64,000 bases of DNA from NCBI GenBank assembly GCA_026392355.1, contig JAPLCF010000032.1, positions 1-64,000 on the forward strand. The letters are read 5' to 3'. Shown one piece after another: positions 42,978-52,123 of the stretch. Both the position numbers and the translations under genes were made by a program. Origin of the DNA: Actinomycetota bacterium. GTDB lineage: Bacteria; Actinomycetota; Thermoleophilia; Gaiellales; F1-60-MAGs149. The notes under the pieces are model-generated. The model saw only the letters and a program-made list of their open reading frames with translations, ran no database searches and was not told the DNA's origin. The stretch's first letter is position 1. Each line of letters begins with the position of its first letter.

Positions 42978-44078
42978 TCAGATGCGGATCGGCATGATCA
43001 CGTACCAGAACGTGCCATCAACGCTCTCGAGCAGCGCGGGCCGCAGCGAGGAGATCAGGCTCAGCTTGACCTCGTCACCCGGGACGCTCTCGATGCCGTC
43101 ACGTAGGAACTCGTGGTTGAAGCCGATCTCGATCGTCTCGGTGCCCGTAGCGGCAACCGGGATCGACTCGGCGCCCTCAGCGACGTCAGCAGTGCGCGCC
43201 TGGAGACTCAGCTGCCCCGGGGCGAGCTCAACACGAACCGGCGTGTTCTGGCGCACCACGATGCCGACGCGGCGCACAACCTCCAGGAGCTCGTCCTTCG
43301 CGATGGTCGCGGACTGCTCCACGCCGTCGGGCTTGAGCGCGGTGAAGTTCGGGAACTGACCCTCGATGCGGCGCACGCTTAGCCAGATGCCACCGATGCC
43401 AAAGGTGACCAGGCCCTCGCCAATAGCGACGCTGAGCGCGCCGTCGGCGCCGGCGATGCGCACAACCTCTTCGAGTGCCTTGATGGGGATGATCGCCTCG
43501 AGTGCTTCCGGCGGCGCCTTCGTCAAAGGGGCCTCAGCGACGGCCAGGCGATACGAATCGGTCGCGGCCATCGTGATGCGGTCGGACTCGAAGCGCACAA
43601 GCGCACCCGTCAGGACGGGGCGGCTCTCGTCGCGAGAAGCGGCACGCTTGATGCGACCGACAACGTCACCAAAGACCGCGCTGTCGGTTTCGAAGACCTG
43701 CTCGTGATCGATCTCCGGCAGCTGCGGAAACTCATCGACCGGCAACCCGTAGAGCGTGTACGAGGACGAGCCCGACGAAACCAGGACGCGGCCATCGGCC
43801 TCGGCCGAGAGCTCGACGGTCTCGCCATTGAGCGCGCGAATCAACTCGGGCGCGATCTTAGCCGGGAGCAACACCGAGCCGCCCTGCTCGACGTCAGCAT
43901 CGAGCGGCACGCGAAGTGTCATCTCAAGATCGGTGGCGGCGAGCTCGACGGGAACCTCAGAGCTTTCGGCGGTGAGGCGCACGTGGGCAGCGCTTTGGAG
44001 GTTGGCGCGCGTCGAAGCGGCACGCGCGGCTTGCGCGAGGCGATCAGCAAGGTGCTCTCGATTGCAGCGGATCTTCAT
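42978..44078 (-). CDS. dnaN: DNA polymerase III beta sliding clamp
   Basis: MKIRCNREHLADRLAQAARAAS...; RPVLTGALVRFESDRITMAATDSYRLAV; C-term TFWYVIMPIRI; next to dnaA. Confidence 0.96.
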   Translation of the reverse strand: MKIRCNREHLADRLAQAARAASTRANLQSAAHVRLTAESSEVPVELAATDLEMTLRVPLDADVEQGGSVLLPAKIAPELIRALNGETVELSAEADGRVLVSSGSSSYTLYGLPVDEFPQLPEIDHEQVFETDSAVFGDVVGRIKRAASRDESRPVLTGALVRFESDRITMAATDSYRLAVAEAPLTKAPPEALEAIIPIKALEEVVRIAGADGALSVAIGEGLVTFGIGGIWLSVRRIEGQFPNFTALKPDGVEQSATIAKDELLEVVRRVGIVVRQNTPVRVELAPGQLSLQARTADVAEGAESIPVAATGTETIEIGFNHEFLRDGIESVPGDEVKLSLISSLRPALLESVDGTFWYVIMPIRI

Positions 44079-44352
44079 GCAGCGACTGTCCCGATGATGG
44101 AAGTTGTTGAAAGAGAAGTTCTTAGATAGTCATCACCATAGGGGCTGGGGATGACGGGGAGAAGTCGGACAACGCCGCTCGCAGCCTGTGGTTGGAGCCT
44201 GTCGAGGCTGGGGATGGGACGGGGGCGCTTTGTGAAACGCTCCCCAGCAGCCACGGAATCCCCCAACGCGATCGGCGTGACTGGGGAGGGCGACACGCGC
44301 TCTCCCGCACCCGACCCCTGGTTGCACCCAACGTTGTACCCAGCCGAACGCA
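44079..44352. other. candidate oriC region (dnaA-dnaN intergenic), first half
   Basis: Canonical intergenic position; AT-richer stretch around 44100-44140; TGGGGATGA at 44146-44154 and TGGGGATGG at 44209-44217 (reverse complement TCATCCCCA/CCATCCCCA) resemble divergent DnaA boxes. Confidence 0.5.
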
Positions 44353-45762
44353 TCAGCCGAGCCGCCGGATGGTCGAGGTGAGCTCCTGGATGATGTTGTA
44401 AAGCGAACGATCTTCCTTCATACGCTTGGCGATCTTGTCGTGTCCCCAGTGGACCGTCTTGTGATCGCGCCCCCCGAAGAGCTGGCCAATGCGGGGGAGC
44501 GACATGTCGGTGAGCTCGCGACTCAAGTACATCGCGACTTGGCGCGGGAAGACAACGGTCTGCGTGCGGCGCTCGGAGCAGAGGTCCTCGATCGTCAGCG
44601 AGAAGTACTCGGCAACGACGCGCTGCACGCTCTCGACGGTGACGGGGCGCGAGTCCTCGGGGTACTGCGAGCTGAGCACATCGCGTACGAGCTCGACGGT
44701 GAGCGGCTCGCCGTTGAGTGTGGCGAAGGCGATGCTGCGCGTCAGGGCACCCTCGAGTTCGCGGATGTTCGTCTGCACGCGCATGGCGATCGCAGCGAGC
44801 ACCTCGGCGTCGTCGATCTGGATCTGATCGCGCGCCGCCTTTTTGCGGAGGATCGCGATGCGGGTCTCCAGATCCGGCGGCTGGACGTCGGTCATCAGGC
44901 CCCACTCGAAGCGCGAGCGCAGGCGGTCCTCAAGGCGGGTGATCTCGCGCGGCGGACGGTCCGAGGCGAGCACGATCTGCCCGCCGCCCTCGTGCAGCGT
45001 GTTGAAGGTGTGGAAGAACTCCTCCTGGATGCCCTCGCGCCCCGAGAGGAACTGGATGTCATCCACGAGCAGGACGTCATACGTCCGGTAGCGGTTCTTG
45101 AAGTGCTCGATCTTCTTCTCGCGCAACGCCTCAATGAATTCGTTCGTGAACGCCTCGCACGTCACGTAGCAGGCCGTCAGCTCGGTCGAGGTCGTCACGT
45201 AATGGGCGATCGACTGCAGCAAATGCGTCTTACCGAGGCCCGTTGCGCCGTGGATGAAGAGGGGGTTATAGGCCTGGCTCGGCGACTCCGCCACGGCCAG
45301 CGCGGCGGCATGGGCAAAGCGATTCGACGGGCCAATCACAAAGGTCTCGAACGTGGCGTTGCGGTTGAGGTTGAGAGTTCGCGCCTCAGGCTCTACGGGC
45401 AATGGCGTGACCGGCGGCAGCACGAGCGCGTCCTCGGCCGACGGTGCTACGAGCGGCTCGACTGCTGCCGGGGCAGCGCCTGCCACCGGCGTCTCCTCCG
45501 TACCGACCGTCAGGGCGACGGCCAGCGGTGCGCCATGGGCGGTCGAGGCCGCCGACGTAACGAGATCCATGAAGTGGCCGCTGATCCACGAGCGCACGAA
45601 CTCGTTGGGCACCTCGACCTCGAGCTCGTCGGGCGTGAGCGTCTTGCCGCTGGCCCGACCGAACCACGCGCTGTAGGTCGGCGCGGCGAGCGTCTGTTGT
45701 AGCTCGTCGGCGATCGCGCTCCAGAGCGCAGCGGCGGAGGTGGGGTCGGTGGAAGCGGTCAT
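44353..45762 (-). CDS. dnaA: chromosomal replication initiator DnaA
   Basis: FIHGATGLGKTHLLQSIAHYV; VLLVDDIQFLSG; C-terminal DNA-binding DLCSERRTQTVVFPRQVAMYLSRELTDMSLPRIGQLFGGRDHKTVHWG. Confidence 0.97.
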   Translation of the reverse strand: MTASTDPTSAAALWSAIADELQQTLAAPTYSAWFGRASGKTLTPDELEVEVPNEFVRSWISGHFMDLVTSAASTAHGAPLAVALTVGTEETPVAGAAPAAVEPLVAPSAEDALVLPPVTPLPVEPEARTLNLNRNATFETFVIGPSNRFAHAAALAVAESPSQAYNPLFIHGATGLGKTHLLQSIAHYVTTSTELTACYVTCEAFTNEFIEALREKKIEHFKNRYRTYDVLLVDDIQFLSGREGIQEEFFHTFNTLHEGGGQIVLASDRPPREITRLEDRLRSRFEWGLMTDVQPPDLETRIAILRKKAARDQIQIDDAEVLAAIAMRVQTNIRELEGALTRSIAFATLNGEPLTVELVRDVLSSQYPEDSRPVTVESVQRVVAEYFSLTIEDLCSERRTQTVVFPRQVAMYLSRELTDMSLPRIGQLFGGRDHKTVHWGHDKIAKRMKEDRSLYNIIQELTSTIRRLG

Positions 45763-45979
45763 ACTCGAAGGCGCGACGGTAGCAGGCGGCGGGGGTCCGG
45801 GTGAAGCAGACACCCCACTCTGATTTCCGCTGTTTGCGGGAAAAACAGACGACTCCCAGCGTTATCCCCAGAGTCATCCCCAGCAGGGGACAAGCCAGAC
45901 CCGGGCCCGCGACGGTTCTCGTTTGCCCCGGTCCATGCCTGCCCGGTATGCTTCGCGTTCCTCGGAGACCGGAACCAGC
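45763..45979. other. candidate oriC region (rpmH-dnaA divergent intergenic), second half
   Basis: Strand-switch between dnaA and rpmH; TTATCCCCA (45862-45870) and TCATCCCCA (45874-45882) in tandem. Confidence 0.55.
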
Positions 45980-46114
45980 ATGAAGCGCACCTACCAGCCT
46001 AACGTCCGCAAGCGAGCCAAGACCCACGGCTTCCGCAAGCGCATGTCGAATCGCGCCGGCCAGGCAGTCGTTCGTCGCCGTCGCGCTCGCGGCCGCAAGC
46101 GCCTCTCGGCCTAG
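45980..46114 (+). CDS. rpmH: 50S ribosomal protein L34
   Basis: [44 protein letters not shown]. Confidence 0.98.
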   Translation: MKRTYQPNVRKRAKTHGFRKRMSNRAGQAVVRRRRARGRKRLSA

Positions 46115-46120
46115 GTCCGA

Positions 46121-46474
46121 ATGGCGACCGGCGCGCAAGGACGCGGCCGCCTCACGCGGTCGGCCGAGTTCGACGCCGTCTATCGACGCGGCCGCTCCGC
46201 GGCCAGCCGTCATCTCGTCGCCTACGCCTTTCCTTCCGAACTCGCTGAGGTACGACTCGGCGTCGCCGTCTCGCGCAAGGTCGGCAACGCGGTCGTGCGC
46301 AACAAGCTGAAGCGCCAGTTGCGCGAGGCGTTCGACGCGCTGCAGCCGCAGCCGGCGCAGCTTGACGTTGTTCTGGTTGCGCGGCCCGGCCTCGATGAGG
46401 CAGTGGAGGCCCAGGGCTTTGCGTGGCTGCAGACCGAGGTCGGCGAGCTCGTCGCCAAGGCCAGCGCGGCATGA
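46121..46474 (+). CDS. rnpA: ribonuclease P protein component
   Basis: [56 protein letters not shown]. Confidence 0.95.
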   Translation: MATGAQGRGRLTRSAEFDAVYRRGRSAASRHLVAYAFPSELAEVRLGVAVSRKVGNAVVRNKLKRQLREAFDALQPQPAQLDVVLVARPGLDEAVEAQGFAWLQTEVGELVAKASAA

Positions 46475-46704
46475 TCGGCGACCTGGCCCACGGTCTTTAT
46501 GCGCACGTGTTGCGACCGCTCTGGCCGGGCGGCGCGCCCGCGACACGCAACTGTCGATTCGAGCCCACATGCTCGCGCTACGCCATCGATGCGGTGCGTT
46601 ATCGGGGGCCGTTCGTTGGCCCGGTGCTCGCCGTATGGCGCCTCCTCCGGTGCAACCCATGGAATGATGGCGGTAACGACCCGGTGCGCCGGCGTCCCGA
46701 CTGA
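46471..46704 (+). CDS. yidD: membrane protein insertion efficiency factor YidD
   Basis: [46 protein letters not shown]. Confidence 0.95.
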   Translation: MIGDLAHGLYAHVLRPLWPGGAPATRNCRFEPTCSRYAIDAVRYRGPFVGPVLAVWRLLRCNPWNDGGNDPVRRRPD

Positions 46705-46706
46705 CC

Positions 46707-47678
46707 ATGGACTCCCTTTACTCCTTGCTCTCGCCGCTCGTACGGCCGCTGACGTGGCTGCTCGAGTCGTTGCACTTCACGGTCGGTCTCAGCTGGGGTT
46801 GGTCGATCGTTGCGCTGACCGTGATCGTGCGCGTCGCGATGATCCCGCTGACCGTCAAGCAGCAGCAGTCGTTCCGGGCGATGCAGGCGCTCCAGCCAGA
46901 GATCAAGAAGCTCCAAGCCAAGTACAAGAACGATCGCCAGAAGCTCAACGAAGAGATGATGGCGTTCTACAAGGAGAACAAGGTCAACCCGTTCGGGTCG
47001 TGCCTGCCGCTCCTTGTGCAGCTACCGATTTTCTTCGCGCTCTACGTGGTGCTCAAGGACATCGGCCAGGAGGTGCAGGCTGGTGAGGATCTTTCGATGC
47101 TGTGGGGCTGGATCCCCGACATCTCCGCTTCGCTGAATTCGCTGCCGGCAACCACGCTGTATCCGCTGATGTTCGTTTACGTGATCTCGCAGATGGGCTC
47201 GACCCTGTTGATGCCGACGTCTGTCGACCCGAAGCAGAAGTACATCTTCCTGTTCCTGCCGATCGTCTTCGCCTACTTCATCGTCTATCCGCCGATCGGT
47301 GCATCCAGCTTCCCCGTCGGCCTGCTCGTGTACTGGATCACCACGAACCTCTGGACCGTGGGCCAGGCCTTCGTGATTCGACAATGGTTCCCGCCGCCGC
47401 TGCCTCCTTCGGCGAAGGTGCAGCCGACGAAATCGGCGGGCGGCCTCGCCGGCCTGCTCGGCAAGTCCCAGCCGGCAAACCAGATGCCGAAGGCGAAGAA
47501 GTCGAAGGACGCAAAGCCGGCCAAGGCTGTTGTGGAGAGCGACCCGGTTGATGGTGATGAGGAGACCGCTGAGGGCGCGACGGATGTCGCCGTGGCTACT
47601 CAGCCGGCGCCGAAAAACAAGGCCCAGCGCCAAAAGCGGCCGGCTAAGCCGCCGCGGGAGAAGCCGAAGGACGCCTGA
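46707..47678 (+). CDS. yidC: membrane protein insertase YidC
   Basis: MIPLTVKQQQSFRAMQALQPEIKKLQAKYKNDRQKLNEEMMAFYKENKVNPFGSCLPLLVQLPIFFALYVVL; charged C-terminal tail. Confidence 0.95.
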   Translation: MDSLYSLLSPLVRPLTWLLESLHFTVGLSWGWSIVALTVIVRVAMIPLTVKQQQSFRAMQALQPEIKKLQAKYKNDRQKLNEEMMAFYKENKVNPFGSCLPLLVQLPIFFALYVVLKDIGQEVQAGEDLSMLWGWIPDISASLNSLPATTLYPLMFVYVISQMGSTLLMPTSVDPKQKYIFLFLPIVFAYFIVYPPIGASSFPVGLLVYWITTNLWTVGQAFVIRQWFPPPLPPSAKVQPTKSAGGLAGLLGKSQPANQMPKAKKSKDAKPAKAVVESDPVDGDEETAEGATDVAVATQPAPKNKAQRQKRPAKPPREKPKDA

Positions 47679-48457
47679 TGGCGACCGACGAGACATCTGT
47701 CGAGGGCACGGGCGAGACGGTCGGCGAGGCACGCTGGGCCGCCACCCGCGAGCTCGAACGCCGCTTCCCCGGACTCGACAAAGAGGCGATTGACTTCCAG
47801 ACGCTGTCCGAGGGCGAGCGAGGCCTGATGGGCGTTGGCCGGGAGCCGGCGCGTGTGCTGGCACAGCTCTTGACTGTGCCGTCGGCTGAGGCCAGCGAGG
47901 CCGCCCGCTCGACGCGCCCCGCGGCGCCGCGCGAGGATCGCCGTCCGCCGCGGCAGGCAGCGAAGCCGCGGGCTGCGGCACCCGCGCTCCCCCGCGCCGA
48001 AGGCCCGGCCGCCGAGCGCGTTGAAGACCTGCTGCAGTCGATCTGCGGTGGCATTGGCCTGGATACCACGGTGCACGTCGGCCAAGGCGAGAGCGGTCTG
48101 GTCGCCACCGTCGAGGGCGATGATCTGGGCCTGCTGATTGGCAAGCACGGGCATACGATTGATGCCGTCCAGTACCTCGTCAACGCGATTGTGCTGCGCG
48201 GTGAGGAGAACGCCACGCCGATCGTCGTCGACGCTCAGGATTACCGGCGCCGCCGCGAGGCCGTGCTGCGCGATACCGCCGAGCGCGCCACGCAGGATGC
48301 GATCGCGACAGGCAAGCCGATTTCCCTCGAGCCTATGTCGAGCGCTGAGCGCAAGATCGTGCATCTCGTGTTGCAGGACCATCCGCAGGTCGTGACGGAG
48401 TCGGGTGGGCGCGAGCCAAACCGCTGCGTCGTCGTGCGCCTGCGTGACGACGCGTAG
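47678..48457 (+). CDS. jag: Jag/KhpB family RNA-binding protein (Jag-N, KH, R3H)
   Basis: LGLLIGKHGHTIDAVQYLVNAIVLRG; DYRRRREAVLRDTAERATQDAIATGKPISLEPMSSAERKIVHLVLQDHPQVVTESGGREPNRCVVV. Confidence 0.92.
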   Translation: MATDETSVEGTGETVGEARWAATRELERRFPGLDKEAIDFQTLSEGERGLMGVGREPARVLAQLLTVPSAEASEAARSTRPAAPREDRRPPRQAAKPRAAAPALPRAEGPAAERVEDLLQSICGGIGLDTTVHVGQGESGLVATVEGDDLGLLIGKHGHTIDAVQYLVNAIVLRGEENATPIVVDAQDYRRRREAVLRDTAERATQDAIATGKPISLEPMSSAERKIVHLVLQDHPQVVTESGGREPNRCVVVRLRDDA

Positions 48458-48490
48458 GCGCCTGTGCGCACCACGACGCATTGCCGGTCA

Positions 48491-48508
48491 GCGTTTCACG
48501 TGAAACGC
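48491..48508. promoter_or_regulatory. parS centromere site 1 (core GTTTCACGTGAAAC at 48493-48506)
   Basis: Perfect palindromic GTTTCACGTGAAAC core of the bacterial ParB-binding parS consensus; parAB located <1 kb downstream. Confidence 0.92.
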
Positions 48509-48525
48509 GACGAGCGGTGCGGACG

Positions 48526-49176
48526 GTGTTTCACGTGAAACAGGACCCCCTCGCCGTCTTTCTCAACCTGGTTGCGGCGGCACCCCAACGGTTAGTTGCA
48601 TCGACCGAGCCGGAGGCACTCGCTGCGCACGTTGAGGATGCGCTGGGCACGCTGCCGCTCCTTGTCGACGAGACGGGCCCGCTGGTTGATGTCGGCACCG
48701 GTGCAGGGTTTCCGGGCGTACCCCTCTTGCTTGCGCGCCCCGACCTGGCCGGCACGCTGCTGGATAGTCGCGCCAAGCGCTGCCAGCACCTGCAGCAGGT
48801 GGTCGACGCGACGGGCCTGGCCGAGCGCGTACGCGTACGCAATCTCCGGGCCGAAGAGCACGCCGCGGCTGAGGGCCGCGACCACTACGGCATCGCCGTG
48901 GCCCGCGCCCTTGCCCCACCACCCGTGGCCATCGAGCTCTGCCTGCCCCTGCTGCGCACGGGCGGCGTGTGCATCCTGCACGCGGGGGCGGTGGAGCGCA
49001 GTGCTGTCGAGCAGGCCGCCGCGGCACTGGGCGGCACGCTCGAGCTGATCGATCCCGTGCCGGGCTTCGAGGCGCGCAATCGCGTCGTCGTGCGCAAGAC
49101 CTCCCCCACGCCCGCGGGCTTTCCACGGCGCATTGGCCTCGCCGCCAAGGAGCCACTCGTCCGAAGCCAGGACTAG
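48526..49176 (+). CDS. rsmG: 16S rRNA (guanine(527)-N7)-methyltransferase RsmG
   Basis: VFHVKQDPLAVFLNLV...; LVDVGTGAGFPGVPLLLARPDL; between jag and parA; GTG start inferred. Confidence 0.9.
   Translation: MFHVKQDPLAVFLNLVAAAPQRLVASTEPEALAAHVEDALGTLPLLVDETGPLVDVGTGAGFPGVPLLLARPDLAGTLLDSRAKRCQHLQQVVDATGLAERVRVRNLRAEEHAAAEGRDHYGIAVARALAPPPVAIELCLPLLRTGGVCILHAGAVERSAVEQAAAALGGTLELIDPVPGFEARNRVVVRKTSPTPAGFPRRIGLAAKEPLVRSQD
48527..48542. promoter_or_regulatory. parS centromere site 2 (full 16-mer TGTTTCACGTGAAACA)
   Basis: Exact TGTTTCACGTGAAACA; overlaps rsmG start (encodes VFHVKQ). Confidence 0.95.
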
Positions 49177-49186
49177 CGTTACGGGC

Positions 49187-49942
49187 ATGTCCCGTATTTA
49201 CGCACTGGCCAATCAGAAGGGTGGCGTCGGCAAGACGACGACGGCGGTCAACGTCGCAGCGTGTCTCGCCGAGGCCGGCGCGCGCGTGCTGCTCGTCGAT
49301 CTCGACCCACAGGCGAACGCCACCACCGGGCTCGGGCATCGTCCCGTACGCGGCCGCTCGACGTACGAAGTCCTGCACGGCGTGCCGATTGCCGACATCG
49401 TGATCCCGTCGGGTGTCCCGGGCCTCGACCTCGCGCCCTCCCACCCCGATCTCGCCGCCGCCGCCGTCGAGCTGCCCGATCGCGAAGATCGCGAGCAGGT
49501 GCTGGGGAACGCCTTGGCCGAGGTCGACGACGACTATCCCTTCGTGATCGTCGACTGCCCGCCGGCGCTGGGCATGCTCACCGTCAACGCGCTGGCCGCT
49601 GCCAACCGCCTGATTGTGCCGGTGCAGTGCGAGTACTACGCGCTGGAGGGTTTGGCACAGCTGCTCGAGACCGTCGAGCTGATCCGCGCACGCATCAATC
49701 CGCATCTGCAGCTGTCGGGCTTGCTCCTGACGATGCACGACGGCCGTACGCGCTTGGCGCAGGACGTCGCCAGCGAGGTGCGCGAGCACTTTGGTAGCAA
49801 GGTCTTCGATTCGGTCATCCCGCGCTCGGTGCGTCTCGCCGAGGCACCGTCGCATGGCCGCCCCATTTCACAGTTCGACCCGCGCTCGCCTGGAGCGGAC
49901 GCGTATTACCGACTCGCCCTGGAGGTGGTTGAGCGTGGCTAG
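49187..49942 (+). CDS. parA: ParA family chromosome partitioning ATPase (Soj)
   Basis: ALANQKGGVGKTTTAVNVAACLAEAGARVLLVDLDPQANATTGLG. Confidence 0.96.
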   Translation: MSRIYALANQKGGVGKTTTAVNVAACLAEAGARVLLVDLDPQANATTGLGHRPVRGRSTYEVLHGVPIADIVIPSGVPGLDLAPSHPDLAAAAVELPDREDREQVLGNALAEVDDDYPFVIVDCPPALGMLTVNALAAANRLIVPVQCEYYALEGLAQLLETVELIRARINPHLQLSGLLLTMHDGRTRLAQDVASEVREHFGSKVFDSVIPRSVRLAEAPSHGRPISQFDPRSPGADAYYRLALEVVERG

Positions 49943-50822
49943 ACCCACTGGACTCGGACGCGGACTCAACGCCCTGCTGGATCCCGCAGGCGGCGAGCCC
50001 ACCCTCGTCACGCTGCCGATTGATCAGGTGCAGCCCAACCCGCGCCAGCCGCGGCGGGCCTTTGACCAGGACGCGCTCGACGATCTCGCTCGGTCGATCA
50101 AGCAGGACGGCATCATGCAGCCGATCATTGTGCGCTCGGCGCCCGATGGCCGCTACGAGATCATCGCCGGCGAGCGCCGCTGGCGTGCCGCCAACCAGGC
50201 GGGCCTCAAGACCGTGCCCGCGATCGTGCGCCGCGCCGACGAGCGCCAGACGCTCACGCTGGCGCTGGTGGAGAACGTTGTGCGCGAGGACCTCAACGCG
50301 ATCGAGGCGGCGCGTGGCTACGCGGCGCTGATCGATGAGCTCGACCTGACGCCGACCGAGGTCGCCGAGAAGGTGGGGAAGAGTCGCCCGACGATCGCCA
50401 ACGCGCTGCGTCTACTCGACCTGCCCGACGAGGTGCTCGACGCGATCATCGCCGGTGACCTGAGCGAGGGCCACGGCCGTGCGATCTTGCAGCTCGACGA
50501 CCACGACGCCCGCCGCGCGCTCGCCAAGCGCGCAATCGCCGACGGCCTGTCAGTGCGCGAGGTCGAGGCGCTGGCGCGTTCTGGCCCGAAGCAGAAGCGC
50601 GCGCCGCGCGCCGCCAAGAATGGCGCCGCGTGGTTCGACCACGACCTGGCCGCTGCCGCGACTGACGCGTGCTTCCGCGCACTCGGCATGGTGGGGAAGG
50701 TCTCGCCGACGCCCGATGGCGCGCGCCTTGAGATCCGCATCCGCTCGCATGAGCAGCTCGAGGATCTCGTCGCCCGGCTCGAGCAGATGGACGGCGTGGC
50801 GCTGCACAATCGCGCCGCCTAG
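49935..50822 (+). CDS. parB: ParB/Spo0J chromosome partitioning protein
   Basis: GLGRGLNALL; VQPNPRQPRRAFDQDALDDLARSIKQDGIMQPIIVR; GERRWRAANQAGLKTVPAIV; ENVVREDLNAIEAARGYAAL. Confidence 0.95.
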   Translation: MARPTGLGRGLNALLDPAGGEPTLVTLPIDQVQPNPRQPRRAFDQDALDDLARSIKQDGIMQPIIVRSAPDGRYEIIAGERRWRAANQAGLKTVPAIVRRADERQTLTLALVENVVREDLNAIEAARGYAALIDELDLTPTEVAEKVGKSRPTIANALRLLDLPDEVLDAIIAGDLSEGHGRAILQLDDHDARRALAKRAIADGLSVREVEALARSGPKQKRAPRAAKNGAAWFDHDLAAAATDACFRALGMVGKVSPTPDGARLEIRIRSHEQLEDLVARLEQMDGVALHNRAA

Positions 50823-50878
50823 TATGTGGCCATAGCCACAAACTAACGCGAATCCGCGAAGTGTGATCTACTATTGCC

Positions 50879-51499
50879 GTGGGCGCGTCGCAACGGCATC
50901 AAGCGGGAATGAGCGCGGTGCGCCGTCGCTCAGCCTGGCTGGTCTCGCTGCCGCTCGTCGTGCTCGGCTCGCTGTTAGCGCACGAGCTCGCCTACCTCGT
51001 CGTTGCGGGGGACCATGCAGATGCCCTGCTGGCAGAGACGGGCCACGGCTACTTCGACCAGCTGCCCGCTGCGGCGCTACTCGGCCTCAGCTGCGCCATC
51101 CTCGGTCTCGGGCTGGCCGCACTGGATCATGTCCGCGGCGCCCTCGGCAAGGCGATTCCTGCCTGGCTGATTGCCTTCGTGCCGCTCGCGGGGTTCGCAC
51201 TGCAAGAGCATGCCGAGCGCTTTGCACACAGCGGGGACGTGCCATGGGCCGCCGCCCTCGAGTCCACTTTCATTGTGGGCCTTGCCCTTCAGCTTCCGTT
51301 CGCCGCACTTGCCTTCATTGCCGCACGCGCGCTCTTGCGAACCGTCGTGGCTGTCGTTGCGACACTGCTGAAGCAGCCGCAGCCGGCCGGCCGAAAACGA
51401 CTATTCAATCGTCGTGCGGATTCCGTTCCTGCGGCGGTCGCCACCGGACTCTCCCGCAGCCTCGCGCCGCGTGGACCGCCGTCTCTTTCGATCGCCTGA
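50879..51499 (+). CDS. multi-TM membrane protein of unknown function
   Basis: ORF with about five hydrophobic segments (WLVSLPLVVLGSLLAHELAYLVV; LPAAALLGLSCAILGLGLAAL; AWLIAFVPLAGFAL; AAALESTFIVGLALQLPFAALAFIAARALL); upstream of ycnI-like gene. Confidence 0.65.
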   Translation: MGASQRHQAGMSAVRRRSAWLVSLPLVVLGSLLAHELAYLVVAGDHADALLAETGHGYFDQLPAAALLGLSCAILGLGLAALDHVRGALGKAIPAWLIAFVPLAGFALQEHAERFAHSGDVPWAAALESTFIVGLALQLPFAALAFIAARALLRTVVAVVATLLKQPQPAGRKRLFNRRADSVPAAVATGLSRSLAPRGPPSLSIA

Positions 51500-51546
51500 C
51501 GTCGCTGCGCCGACCGACGCAGCATTCATCGATTACGGAGATTCAC

Positions 51547-52068
51547 ATGAAGATCATTTCCACGCGCGTTCGCGCGCTAATTCTGGCGTCCCTGACGGGT
51601 GCGCTAGTGCTCGGCATCGCCGCACCGGCCTTCGGCCATGCGACGGTGCAGATGTACGGTGGCTCGGCGAAGACCGACGGCTACGGAGCGTTCTGGATGC
51701 GCATTGGCCACGGCTGCGAGGACGCCAAGGGCAATCCGGTCGCCGTCAACCGTGTCGTCGTGCTGGTGCAGGGTGCCTTCCAGTCGGCCAAGCCGCAGCA
51801 GATTGCGGGCTGGACCTCGTCGGTCAAGGAGATCAAGAACGGCGGTGGCTACCGCGTCCAGTGGGTCGCCACCGGCGATGCACTGCGGGACGATCAGTTC
51901 CAGGACTTTGGCGTCAGCACGAAGTACCCGTCGACGCCGGGCACGTATCGCGTCCCCGCCATCCAGTACTGCGGGGCGTACAAGACGGCCTGGATCGACA
52001 AGGCTGCGGATGCAGACCATCCGTCATCCTCGATCACCGTCGCGGCGGCGACCAGCTCGTCGCACTAG
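51547..52068 (+). CDS. YcnI-like (DUF1775) secreted protein, paralogue 1
   Basis: Signal peptide ending AAPAFG, mature HATVQMYGGSAKTDGYGAFWMRIGHGCED...AIQYCGAYKTAWIDKA. Confidence 0.85.
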   Translation: MKIISTRVRALILASLTGALVLGIAAPAFGHATVQMYGGSAKTDGYGAFWMRIGHGCEDAKGNPVAVNRVVVLVQGAFQSAKPQQIAGWTSSVKEIKNGGGYRVQWVATGDALRDDQFQDFGVSTKYPSTPGTYRVPAIQYCGAYKTAWIDKAADADHPSSSITVAAATSSSH

Positions 52069-52123
52069 GGCATAGGGTGGGGGTCGACTCGCGTCGGCCC
52101 CCACCAACGTCACCTGTCTCACC

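Noticed and set aside
44122-44401. Short ORFs in the dnaA-dnaN spacer
   Set aside because: Overlap the origin candidate, no recognisable products
50863-52068. 401-aa ORF joining parB-downstream region to YcnI
   Set aside because: The first half is out of frame with the membrane protein; the YcnI start at 51547 with its signal peptide is better supported
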